Source: Cochliopodium minus (taxonomy: Eukaryota; Discosea; Himatismenida; Cochliopodiidae). Taken from it: DNA of 49,012 nucleotides. The notes beneath the pieces are model-generated. The model had not been told where the DNA came from. It saw nothing but the letters and a program-made list of their open reading frames with translations, and did not search any database. A program made the translations under genes and the position numbers. Location of the stretch: assembly GCA_024220525.1 (NCBI GenBank), contig JAMYWO010000084.1:80958-129969 (forward strand), given 5' to 3'. Positions 1 through 10,153 of the stretch are shown here, in pieces. Positions within the stretch are counted from its first letter, which is position 1. Each line of letters opens with the position of its first letter.

Positions 1-1331
1 GAATAGACGTTGAAGGACAAGTAAAAAATAAAAATAAATAAAAATAAAATATTGTTAAAAATTCTGGTGATTTAAAAATATTTAAGTAAAATTAAAAATT
101 TGAATAAAATAAAATAAAAAATAAAATTAAATAAAAATTTGAATATAAATTTGAATATAAATTTGAAAAATAAAATTTGAATAAAAATAAAAATAAAAAA
201 AAAAATTAAATAATAAAAAATCAACAAATATAAAAAATAATTTTAATAATGAAAAAAAATTAAAAATAAAAAATAAAAAAATGATAATAAAAAATAAAAA
301 TTTAAAATTTTAACAATAAATAATAAAGGTTGCAACTGCAGTGACAATGGTCAATTTTGAGCAACATTCTCTTGTTAGAACAGGACCTGCGAAAATTCTC
401 ATTACGATATTCATCATTGCAGAAGATTTTATTTTTCTGTAAAAAAAAAAACATTTGTTATTTATTTTTGTTTATTTTCATTTTTATTTATATTTTTATT
501 TATTTTTATTTAAATTTTAAATTTTTTTTTTTTTGATGAGATACTGTCATTCCTTTGTGTCTTTCTGCATCAACATTATTTAAACATGAAATAAGAAATT
601 TGGAAGATCAAAGAAGACATTGGTAATTCAAACAAATAAAATAAAAATAATAAATATAAAAATATATTTATTAAAAATAAAAATAAAAAATAAAAAATAA
701 ATAAAAAATAAAAAATAAAATAAAAAATAAAAAAATAAAAAATAAAAAAATAAAAATAAAAAATAAAAAATAAAAATAAAAATAAAATAAAAAATAAAAA
801 ATAAAATAAATTAATAAATAATTAATTTAAATTTATTCTTTGAAAGTTATTGCATTCCTGATGAAGGAGCAAAGAGGTTCGAGTCACATTACAGGACTAT
901 CCAAACATAACTTGTATAAAAGTCAGAAGGTGAAAAAGAAAAATCAGTGTAAGAGGTAACAAAAAACAAAATAAAAAAATACAAAAAAAAAATTAAAATA
1001 AAAAAATAAATAATTTATTTGAAAATAAAAATAATTAGATGGAAACCCATATGGAAAGCACATTATAATCATAGACGATTTAGTACAAACAGGAGGAACT
1101 CTATTAGAATGTGCACACAGCCTCAAAGAGTTGGGAGCCAAAAAAATAAGTTGTTGTTGCACACATGCTGTCTTTCCAAACGATTCCTGGAAAAAGTTTG
1201 TGTTGTCTCCTCTCATTGACAAGTTCTATGTGACCAACTCTCTTCCTACCACTGTAGAAAAGTTTAAAAATGAAGATAAATTCAAAATTTTGTCCCTCGC
1301 TCCTTTGATTTTGGCTTATCTTGATTATTGA
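1..1331 (+). CDS. Ribose-phosphate diphosphokinase (PRPP synthetase), 3' part, frameshifted
   Basis: Makes PRPP from ribose 5-phosphate and ATP for nucleotide synthesis. Exon pieces seen: about 1-20 (RIDVEGQ), 329-440 (VATAVTMV, RTGPAKILI), 535-628, 838-955 and 1039-1331. The last exon is intact and holds the PRPP-binding loop DDLVQTGGTL, then LGAKKISCCCTHAVFP, which resembles the plant-type class II enzymes. The 5' end lies outside the window. Reading the family pattern requires small insertions near 403 (to give YDIHH), 857 (FPDEG), 894 (YRDYP) and 926-939 (VREG), mostly one base missing from a homopolymer. This fits raw long-read error or a decaying copy. Family is clear; integrity is not. 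Confidence 0.85.
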
Positions 1332-1611
1332 GATTTAAATATTAAAAAAAATTTTTTCAACGATTTATTTTTTCAATAATAAAAAAAGAAATAAAAATTT
1401 TAATTGAATTAAAAAGATTTGAAAAAAAAATAAAATTAAAAAAATTTAAATAAATTGATTGAATTTAAAAAAATTATTTGAATGGATTTTTAAAAAAAAA
1501 AAAGATATAAAATGAATGTATTTTTAAACTGTCAAACTTTTTTATTCATTTTTTCATTTTTACAAAATTTTTTAAACAGTCTCAAATCCATTTTTTCTTC
1601 ATTTCAAACCA

Positions 1612-1887
1612 ATGGAATTGGCTCAATACGATCCACAAGTGACCTCACCAACAACATTCTTATCAAACATTACCATTTCCCTTTTAAATTTTGAATACTC
1701 AGAAAAAGTTCTGGAATCAACACGAGCTCTATACTTTCTTGGAGATGGAAATGCTTCTTCTTGTTGTTGGTTAATTTATATTTTCTCTTTTTATCAGAGA
1801 AAACTTGTTGGATCTACAAAAAATTTGAGTAGACTCTCGAAAACAGTTGTTACCTATCAAGGTAGTGGGTTTTTTAAAGTATTTTAA
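1612..1887 (+). CDS. Possible small protein, unrecognised
   Basis: An open frame of 91 codons begins MELAQYDPQV and ends GSGFFKVF. Its base composition is richer in G and C than the flanking (A/T)n sequence, and AT-rich stretches lie on both sides, as at true exons here. The middle part (SCCWLIYIFSF) looks like translated intron, ending at TTTTTATCAG near 1798, but no donor in a matching phase was found. I recognise no family. It may be a single-exon gene, part of a larger spliced gene, or a chance frame. Confidence 0.3.
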   Translation: MELAQYDPQVTSPTTFLSNITISLLNFEYSEKVLESTRALYFLGDGNASSCCWLIYIFSFYQRKLVGSTKNLSRLSKTVVTYQGSGFFKVF

Positions 1888-2049
1888 GGATCTTTCATTC
1901 GATTTTCTAATTTTAAATAAAAAGAAAAAATGGATTTCTCGGTTTAATATAAATAATTGATGATAATAAATCCCATTTAATTTTTGATTGTATATTATGA
2001 ATCAGCATGTTGGATTTAATCTTAAATTCTTATATTTTATATACCAGTA

Positions 2050-2405
2050 TATATCTTCCCAACTAAATTAAATGAGGTGATTTGAACCACTATCTTGCTG
2101 ATACCACACCTTTGAATGAGAAAGATTAGGTTCATTTTCTAGTCTTTTATCATCTTTAAATTAAATAAACGATAAGGATAGTTATTGCCCAATGCTCGTT
2201 CCTTTTCCTCTGTTCATATATCTTGGTTCTTCATAAATTTTGATTCCCACATCCTGCATAACAAAGATGTTTCATCTTGTCTCATTTTTTTTTTTCAATT
2301 CATCATTTATCAAAGCGATTCCAGAAATAAGAAAAGAATCCAATAACGAGTCAATTCCAAAATTCAAATTCAGTTTGATCAGATCATGGTGATTATATTT
2401 TTCAA
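2050..2405 (-). CDS. Possible minus-strand gene fragment, unrecognised
   Basis: Three short minus-strand stretches read like exons of one small gene. About 2395-2290 gives IKLNLNFGIDSLLDSFLI and continues to NDELKKKN. About 2258-2190 follows an acceptor-like TTATGCAG and gives DVGIKIYEEPRYMNRGKG before a stop. About 2112-2070 gives VWYQQDSGSNHLI and a stop. The second and third are alternative 3' ends unless an indel is present, because no GT donor joins them. No family recognised. Confidence 0.25.
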
Positions 2406-2445
2406 GATTAACTTTTTTTTTATTTTTAAAAAATTGATTGAATTT

Positions 2446-4001
2446 ATGTCAGGGAGAGGAAAGGGTGGAAGACCTCCAATAACAACCGCAACTCTTAAAT
2501 TGAAATCAGATACAAATGTAATTTTTTTTATTAACACAGATATGCAAAAGAAAATCTGAATAAATTTGAGTATCTCCTTTGATATTCGAGTTAAAGTCTT
2601 ATCATTTTTATCAATCAGGAAGAATGGGAATTTAATTTAGATATTGATACATCAAACGAAGATGTAGAGGAGATAACACAGCTGATAAAAAATAATGAAA
2701 AAATAAAGAGTTTTAAAGTAGATTCAGGAGGAAATAAGGAGATCCAAATAAAACTGAGCTTCAATTTTGAAAGGATATATGATGCACTCAAAAAAAACAC
2801 CAGCATCACTTCGATATCCTTCATCTCGACCAACATGAGGGATGATTTGATAAAGAATCTTGCAGAGATAGTAATATCCAATCCATCCATTGAAAAAATA
2901 AAAGTGAAAAACGATTCTTTTGATATTCAACCTTTGTGTGATGCTATCCTTGTTCATAATTCCCTGAAAGAACTCCTTCTTCCAGGTTGTAGTTGTGATA
3001 TGGAAATCATTTCGCAAGTACTCTCTCTGAGTAATAGTATTCAGGTCCTGTCAGAAACTATTTTTAAAAAAAATTTTCTTTAAAAATTATAAGATTTTAT
3101 TCACAAGTGTTATTTAAAACAAATAATTTTCAATAAAAAAGTAAAAATATTAAATTTATTTTTTAATTTTTATTTTAATATTTTATATTTAAAGAAAAAT
3201 TCTTGTCAATAATTTCATTAAAAATATTTTAAAAAACAAATAATTTTAAAGTTTCACATTTTAAAAATAAAAAATAATTACCTTTATTAAATTATTTTTT
3301 TTAGAAATATTGAAAATAGTTTTGGAGACATGAGTCTTTTCCCTGATCTACTGGAAGGTCTCCAAAAAAACAACTCATTGAAAGAGATCAACTTGCTATT
3401 CAACACCATCGATGAAGAAGATGTCGAACCCATTGCACAGTTGATTAAAACAAAACAATGGAGATCTCTTAAACTATATTTCGGATGCTGTACATCGTTA
3501 ACACATCTTATCACTGATGCAATGAAAGAAAATTGTTATTTAGAAGAATTAATTTTGGAAGATGGTGAAGAAGAGAAAATGATGGAATGTCTTGCTTTCA
3601 ACAAAACTTTGAAAAAAACAAATCTTTATGTTGAAAAAAACAGTTTTTCAAGTTTTTTAGAAATGATGAGAGAGAATCATACTTTGGTTGATATTGGAAA
3701 TGATAGTTTGATTGAAGGAGTTCAAATTTTGTTGGGAATAAACAAGAGATTGTCTCACAAACCTTGTTGGAGTTCAGATCGTCATTTTTTGTTCGAAAAA
3801 GAATTTGGTCAACTTCTCTTCACTTTTTTTTTGTGTCAAAATGCTTTTCTAAAACAAAAACCCTTTTTAAAGATTCCAAAACCCATTCTTTTCAAGATTT
3901 TTGACGATATTTCAATTAACTTTTTGATAAAGTTCAAACAAAACTATAAAAAGGATGTATTAAATAACAAAAGAAAGAGAGTTGATTCTGATGAAGAGTG
4001 A
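2446..4001 (+). CDS. Leucine-rich-repeat protein (ribonuclease-inhibitor-like repeats)
   Basis: Exons: 2446-2517, 2619 to about 3043, and about 3305-4001. The first intron (2518-2618) is GT-AG and phase 0. The protein starts MSGRGKGGRPP and then carries degenerate repeats of the form L..N..L..L.L..N.I, for example NNSLKEINLLFNTID and ENCYLEELIL. The C-terminal third has no repeats and ends in a basic nuclear-localisation-like cluster, NNKRKRVDSDEE. The second junction does not splice in phase with a canonical donor (see findings). LRR proteins of this type bind other proteins; the partner is unknown. The histone-H4-like first eight residues are probably chance. Confidence 0.65.
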
Positions 4002-4176
4002 AAATAACTAAAAATTTCAAACTTCATTTTAATATTTCTTTTCCATCAAAGAAAAATTTTAATAAATCTAACTATTCGTCTCAATGATCTTGAATTTATT
4101 TTTATTTTATTTTTTTTAAATTATACTCAGAAAATAAAAAATTAATTTGATCTTATCTATTTTAGACTTAGGGTTT

Positions 4177-5196
4177 TTAATAAATTATTCTGTATGGATT
4201 CCAAATTCCTTGAATGGAAGGAGTATAAGTGAACTTGATCTTTTGCATGGAGTGAGATTTGTTTCCCCATCTGTTTCTGATTTCGTAGAAGACATCCAAA
4301 ACCTCCTCAGGGGTCTTGTTCTTGACACAGTACTGAATAGGCTCCTCCTTGGCAATCTTTTTAATGTGACCTGCCTCTGATCTTTGGATGTGGAAAGGAT
4401 GGAACTTTGGATCTTTTCTGTTCACTCCTTTTTGAAGATCTCTCCATGCTTGTACACTCTTTACATATCTTCCATTTTCTATTTATCAATCGAAATAGAT
4501 AAAAAATTAAATTTTTTTTTTATTGAACATATTTTTGGTTTGAGATCACAACAGCTCACTTAATTTTAAGAATTCTTTATTTTTCAAGATATAAATTGAT
4601 ATTAAAAGGCATTTATTATAATTTCCTTCAATATTGGAAGGTATCCTCTCCATCATATCAAGATTAAAATTTAATATAATGAAAATAACAATGTCATAAG
4701 AAAAATAATTTGCTTAATTATGCGAATCAACATAGCTGTATGTAAAATATCAATTGTGATATCTCCAATTGAGATGAATGATTTATAGTGTTAAAAATAT
4801 TAGATACAGAAAAAGAAAAAAAATTTCCCTTTTGGTTATCTTGTTGGGATTATATTTCTTTAATAAGATGGATTATATTTCTTATATTTTTCTTTTTACC
4901 ATAACTTCCCCATATGACAGGATGTTTGTTTCTTCTTAATTCTACTTCCACTTCGAGTCCTGGTATTGTTTCTTTAAATTTTTCATAATATTTGTCCATA
5001 AATTCTCTAAAAGATGAGAATTATTGTTATAATAGCAATTGAGGAAATTATATCAAAAGAATAAATTATATTGTTGAAGTGATAAGAATATTTTGTGTCT
5101 TCAAAAATTTGTTATAAACCTCATTCCAAGTGATGAACCTCCATAATCACAATAAGAGATCTTTAATTTTTTTAATTGCCAAATCCCGTTTTTCAT
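4177..5196 (-). CDS. MRPL43: Mitochondrial large-subunit ribosomal protein mL43 (L51/S25/CI-B8 fold)
   Basis: Three exons, 5196-5120, 5006-4900 and 4478-4177, join in phase into 161 residues. The N-terminus, NGIWQLKKLKISYCDYGGSS, is the mL43 signature. It is followed by REFMDKYYEKF, HPVIWGSYENG and a second half with KNKTPEEVLDVF, RNRWGN and the typical C-terminal SIQGIWNP motif. It belongs to the thioredoxin-like L51/S25/CI-B8 family and acts in the mitochondrial ribosome. NDUFA2 shares the fold but lacks the C-terminal tail seen here. The gene converges on the LRR gene, 175 bases apart. Its presence argues that the organism keeps mitochondrial translation. Confidence 0.88.
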
Positions 5197-5328
5197 TTTT
5201 TTTTTTTTTAAATTAATAAGAAGAATCACTTAGAATTGAATATATAATCAAAGAATAGGATAATTGAGTGATAATATGTGATGAAAATTAATTTTTGAAT
5301 AAATTATTTTTTTTAATGAAAAAATTGA

Positions 5329-8300
5329 TCATTTTTTCTTCAAAATCTCAATCTTCCCTATCAGATCATTAATCTGATTTTTGTATAAGGATTTCACTTC
5401 CTCCAAATCGTTTTTAAGTTCCCAAGTTTGCTCCTCCTTTTCTCCCAACATAATGAGAGCAGTTTCGTGTCTCTTTTTGAGTTCCTCAAGTTCTTTGGTG
5501 CCTACAAAAAAAAAAATAAAAAATAAAAAAATAATAAAAAAAATAAAAAAAATAAAAAAAATAAAAAAATGAAAAAAGAAAAGAAAAAATGAAAAAAAAA
5601 AAAAAATAAAAAAAGAAAAGAAAAAATAAACTAAAAATAAATAAAAAGAATTGATACAATTTTTGTTTTTGTCTAGTCTTTGTTGATAATCATTGTTGAG
5701 ATCTGTCATTTTAGAAATTTCGTTTTCGAGTTGCTCCAACTTCTTTTCGAGGAGAGAAATTTCGTTTTTGAGGGATTCTGTCTCGAAATTAGTAGGAGCG
5801 TAAACTAAACTCGAGTTGTGTATTGACTTGTTCATTGATTTATTTGAACTGTTATTACCTAAAATTCAAAAAATTTTTAACAAAATAAATTTAAAATAAA
5901 AAATAAAAAATTAAAAAAAAACTTTATAAAACAAAAAAAATTTTAAAATAATAACAATTTTTATTAATTGGAAATAAATAAAAAAATAAAAATTTTTCCA
6001 AAAAAAAAAAGTAATAAAAAAAATAAAGTAAAAATAAATAATTACCAATAACCGATTTATTGTTGTTGTCAATGGAAATGTCATGATTGCTTACGATAGG
6101 ACTTGAATTATTAAAATTATTGTTATTGTTAAGATTGTTGTTCTTCAAAGAAGAAATGGTGTTGGACAACTTTTCGTTTTGAGTGGTGAGAAGATTGATT
6201 TGGGAATTAAGCTTCTTCATTTGCTTTTCATTTTCAAGAAGGGAGGTGTTGTGTTTGTTCTTTGCGTTGACTAGTTGGTTTTCCGTCTCTTGAAATGTTT
6301 TCTCCTTGAATTCCATTTGGTTTTTGAGGGAGGTGATTTGGAGTTCGAGGGATTGGGTGCTTGATTTTGATTGGGAGAGTTCTTGTTTCACTTTGTTTAA
6401 TTGTGACATTATTTCTTTATTTTTTTGCTTTTTTATAAAAAAAAATATTTAAAAAAGAAATGCAAAAAATAAAAATAAAGATTATAAATTAAACAAAAAA
6501 AATACTAAAAATCAAAACAAAAAAATTAAGAATAAAAAATTTAAATTCGAAAAATGTTAATAAAAATAAAATAAGAAATAATAAATAAATTAAAATGAAA
6601 TTAATAATATTTAAAAATAAAAATAAAGATTCGAAAATGTTAATAAAAAATAAAAAACAAAGATTATTTGGAAATTTTATTAAAAAATAATAATAATAAA
6701 ATGTATATAAAATATGTAAAATAAAAAATAAACAATTAAAAATGTTAATAAAAATGATAAATCAAAAATAAAAATAAACAATTAAAAAAAATTCATAATA
6801 ATAAAAAAATTAATAAATAATATTATTTCGAATAAAAAAAATGTGGGCAGAAAAGCAAGTGAAATGGCTCCTACAAAAGGGTAGCAGAATTGATAAAGCA
6901 AGAATCACAAGCCTTCAAGTAGATCAAGCGGGAACCTTTTATTCTTTCAGACCGGACAAGAAGCTTAATACATACATGACTCTCCAAGAGTTCCAAGCTT
7001 TTGCCGGTTACAGAATGGGAATCCCTCTCTACAAGAAGGACTCTCTTTGTAAGAAGTGTAAAGAGAGAGTAGATGTTTTTGGAGCCCATACCTCTACCTG
7101 CAAATTTGGGAAGGAAGTTATAAATAGACATGACAAAGTCAGGGACACCCTTGGAGAAATTGGCCAGCAAATGGGATTGGGAGTAAAGAAGGAAGCAAAG
7201 TTGCCTTATAGCAAAGACAACAAAAGACCTGGGGATGTCCAATTCAATGGGCTGAAACCTGGTAAAACCATTAACATTGATGTCACACTTAAATGTCCAA
7301 TTTCAACCTCTAATATTGACAATGCTATCGATGGTAGCCTCTTAAAGAATGCAGAGGAAAAAAAGATTGAGAAATACAAAAACAAGAAGAAGCAAGCAAC
7401 ATTCCTTGANTCCATTTTTAGAAAAGAAGAAATTTTGTTTTCATGAGAAAACTGCATTTGTTGGATTTGTTGCAAGAGAGGAGCAGTGGTGTTCAAACTG
7501 TTGGAAGAAACGTTATCGTTTTGATGTTCCAACTCCAAAACTTTTTTTCTGAGTGTTGTTATTTGTTGATTTAATTGTTCCTCCTATTAAAATAAAAAAT
7601 AAAAATAAAAAATAATAAATAATAAATAATAAAAAATAAAAAAAAAATAATAATAAATAAAAAAATATAAAATATAAAATATAAAAATTAAATTTTAAAA
7701 ATAAAATAAATAAAAAAATTAGAAAATTATAATAAATATATATTGAAAAAAAAATAACAAATAAACAAATAAACAAATAATAAATAATATATATTGAAAA
7801 AAAAATAAAAAATAAAAAATAAAAAAATATTTTTTTGCCTTGTTGATGTAGGATTGTTGTTCGCGTGAGAGGGTCCCACGGAGGGAATTGATGGTATAAT
7901 TGAAGTTTTCTTTCTCTTCTAAAAATTCTCTTTTTAAATTCTCTATCTCTGTTGTTTGCTCCTTTTAAAAAAAAAAAAGATTAAATTAAAAATAAATAAA
8001 TTAAAAGAAATAAAGTAAATAAAGTTTTAATAAAAAATAAAAAATAAAAATTAAAAAATAAATTTAAAATAAATATTAAGATTAATAAGAAATAATTAAA
8101 AATTAAAAAATAAAAAATAAAAAATAAAAATAAAAAAATAAGAAAATGAGAATAAATATTTCCAAAAAATTTTTTTACTTTTTTCATGTTCTCAATCAAA
8201 TCTGTCTCCTTCTGAGAATAAGTAACAACGCTCCTCTCAAGCTTTCCATTCAACTCCTTGACCTCATTCCTCAGCCTCTCGATCTCCGAGCCCCTTTCGT

Positions 8301-9374
8301 TAAGCTTCAAATTGAGTTCGGTCTCTTTCTGTTTCAATGCAAGAACATTCTCATTTGTAGAAAGAAAGTTGGACTCGGTGTTTTTAAGTTTGGAGGATTG
8401 TTGGTTGAATTCTTCTTTAAAGTTGTTGTAGTTTTCTTGCATGTTTTCGTAGTCTGTTTTTATTTTCTCGTATTTTTGAGAGAGGTTCTGGTTGATTTGT
8501 TTTTCTTCGTTTAGTTGGATTCTCGTTTGTTTTAATGAGTTTTCTATTTTAAAAATGTTTAAAAAATTAAAATAAACATATAAAAACAATTAAAATTAAA
8601 ACATTTTAAAATAATTATTTGAAAAAACATTTTAAAATAATTATTTGAAAAAACATTAATACTATTGGACAATTAAATATTGAAATAAAAATCAAAATGT
8701 TAAATTAAAACTAAAAAAAATTAAAAAATTTTAATAAAATATCATATTAAAATAAAAAATATTGAAATAATAAAAATCAAAATCTTAAAACATGTAAAAA
8801 ATTAAAATAAACATATAAAAACAATTAAAATTAAAACATTTTAAAATAATTATTTGAAAAAACATTAATACTATTGGACAATTAAAAAATTAAATATTGA
8901 AATAAACAAAAAGAACAATTAAAAATACAAAATAAAATTAAAAAATTTTAATAAAATATCATATTAAAATAAAAAATATTGAAAAATAAAAATCAAAATC
9001 TTAAAACATGTAAAAAATTAAAAAAATCAAAAATCAAATATAAAAATGTAAAATCTTTATAGAACAATGAACATAAAACATTTAAATAAAAAATTAACAA
9101 AAATAAAAAACGTTGAATATAAAAATATTGAAAATATACCCAAGTTCATGATTTTGATAGAAAGTTGGTTTCCTTCTTCTCTAATTTGTTTCATTTCGAG
9201 ATTTTTTTCGTCCATTTTCTTCAGGCTGTCAGAATCTTTCTTCACTTTTTCTTTGAGCTCCTCCTTCTCTTTCAAAATTTTGTTGACTCTCGTTTGCATG
9301 GTGGACAACCTCTTGCTAAACTCTTCTGTCATCTCCTCTTTCTCTATCACCATCTTTTTAATATTTTCTTCCAC
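5329..9374 (-). CDS. TMF/ARA160-type golgin (coiled-coil, TATA-element-modulatory-factor domain), interrupted
   Basis: Minus-strand exons lie near 9374-9140, 8545-8178, 7965-7845, 7590-7411, 6418-6046, 5858-5660 and 5502-5329. All encode heptad-rich coiled coil. The last exons match the TMF TATA-binding-domain family: LEKKLEQLENEISKMTDL, then LEELKKRHETALIMLGEKEE and EEVKSLYKNQI at the very end. The first exon has REEGNQLSIK, which resembles the TMF DNA-binding-type coiled coil. TMF golgins tether vesicles at the Golgi and bind Rab6. The exon at 7590-7411 runs straight into the N at 7410 without a donor, and a plus-strand retrotransposon fragment lies just beyond. The true N-terminus is missing; a possible further exon sits at 9450-9538, ending at another N. 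Confidence 0.7.
6420..6840. repeat. Low-complexity AT sequence (intron or insertion flank)
   Basis: About 420 bases of A-rich sequence with short tandem units such as AATAAAAAT and no open frame. It lies between a TMF exon on the left and the retrotransposon fragment on the right. I see no other signal in it. Confidence 0.8.
6841..7409 (+). mobile_element. 3' end of a non-LTR retrotransposon: CCHC knuckle plus restriction-like endonuclease domain
   Basis: An open frame of about 190 codons is unlike its surroundings: roughly 45% GC, with no introns or Asn runs. It has a zinc-knuckle-like CKKCKERVDVFGAHTSTC (C-x2-C-x9-H-x3-C), then NRHDKVRDTLGEIGQQMGLG, RPGDVQFNGL and INIDVTLKCPI. The spacing of GD and DVT matches the PD-(D/E)XK-type endonuclease at the C-terminus of some non-LTR retrotransposon polyproteins. 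No reverse transcriptase core is present; the left flank (6420-6840) is low-complexity AT. The frame runs into the N at 7410. It is a 5'-truncated copy, or a fragment brought next to the TMF exon by assembly. Confidence 0.7.
7410..7410. other. Single N at a context break (retrotransposon / TMF exon)
   Basis: Left of the N is a plus-strand retrotransposon frame. Right of it is the middle of a minus-strand TMF exon with no splice site at the edge. Probably an assembly join or a gap of unknown size rather than one ambiguous base. Confidence 0.6.
8561..9030. repeat. Imperfect tandem duplication of about 235 bases inside a TMF intron
   Basis: Copy 1 runs from about 8561 to 8795 and copy 2 from about 8796 to 9030. 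Both contain TAAAAACAATTAAAATTAAA, then AACATTAATACTATTGGACA, TATCATATTAAAATAAAAAA and CTTAAAACATGTAAAAAATT in the same order. Copy 1 also carries an extra 26-base internal repeat of CATTTTAAAATAATTATTTG. It is non-coding and lies between two TMF exons. Confidence 0.8.
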
Positions 9375-9449
9375 TAAAAAAAAATTCTTAAATTAAAACT
9401 TTCGAAAATAAAAAATAATTTGTGAACAACCCCAAGAGAAAAAGTTACT

Positions 9450-9538
9450 TCAATTTCGCTTCCCTCCTTTTCTTTTATACTCAATATCATCTGATCTTTT
9501 CATCTTTTCCCAATGTTTGAGTCTTTGTCTATTAATTT
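9450..9538 (-). CDS. Possible exon remnant ending at an N
   Basis: On the minus strand this stretch is less AT-rich than its flanks. It reads LKHWEKMKRSDDIEYKRKGG in one frame (then a stop) and ILSIKEKEGSEIE, followed by GTAACT, in another. The second reading resembles TMF coiled coil and could be the upstream TMF exon, but its phase does not match the next exon without an indel. It is cut by the N at 9539. Confidence 0.3.
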
Positions 9539-9539
9539 N
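9539..9539. other. Single N at a context break
   Basis: The N separates minus-strand coiled-coil-type sequence from a (TTTTTA)n tract and a plus-strand gene without its start. Both flanking genes lack their 5' ends, so this is probably an assembly join. Confidence 0.55.
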
Positions 9540-9622
9540 TTTTATTTTTATTTTTATTTTTATTTTTATTTTTATTTTTATTTTTATTTTTATTTTTATT
9601 TTTATTTTTTTATTTTATTTAG

Positions 9623-10059
9623 GCTTTGGAGACACAAAGGTCATTGAGTTACTTAGATTTGAAGAACACGGAATTGATTCCTTCACAACAACAAAAAATC
9701 AGGCAGTTACCTGAAAACGGAGATCCAACCCCCGAAACAGTCAAATGTATTTCTATAATTTTAATTTATATTTTTATTTTATTTTGTTTTTTTACATTTT
9801 TATTTTTTATTTTTTATTATTTATTTTTTATTTTTTTAAAAAAGGTATTTTTCAACGCACTTCATACTTCAGAAAACTTTTGCATGAAGCAGGATTTTCT
9901 TTGTCCAAACAAAAATTTGATGAGAGACACATAGAGATTGTGCAACTCATCAAATCGTTTCAGGATACCCACAGAATTTTTCCTTCTGGCTCTTTCACTT
10001 CAGAAACTACTCGTAAGTTAGAAGAGTTAAACATGAAGAGGAAAAATAGGCAATTGTAA
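9623..10059 (+). CDS. C-terminal part of an unrecognised protein
   Basis: Two exons, 9623-9746 and 9845-10059, join in phase into 112 residues ending in KRKNRQL. The first exon follows a long (TTTTTA)n stretch and an AG acceptor, so the N-terminus lies upstream and is lost at the N at 9539. The second exon contains FQRTSYFRKLLHEAGFSLS and later VQLIKSFQDTHRIFPSGSF. The latter vaguely recalls helical peptidoglycan-binding-like repeats (FQ...G.FpsGsf...T...L), but the match is too weak to name a function. It converges on the dehydratase gene, about 95 bases away. Confidence 0.55.
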
Positions 10060-10153
10060 TTAAAAAAAAAGTCAAGAAAATTAATTTATGAGGAAAATAA
10101 ACCTTAAGAAAACAAGTTTTTATTTTTTGTTTATTTTTTTGTTTTTAATTTTT

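Noticed and set aside
2060-2130. tRNA-like minus-strand sequence with GGTTCAAATC
   Set aside because: The bases around the apparent T-loop do not pair as a T-stem and no anticodon or acceptor stem could be folded; a short coding reading (VWYQQDSGSNHLI) explains it as well.
2446-2480. Histone H4-like start MSGRGKGG
   Set aside because: Only eight residues agree; what follows is an LRR protein.
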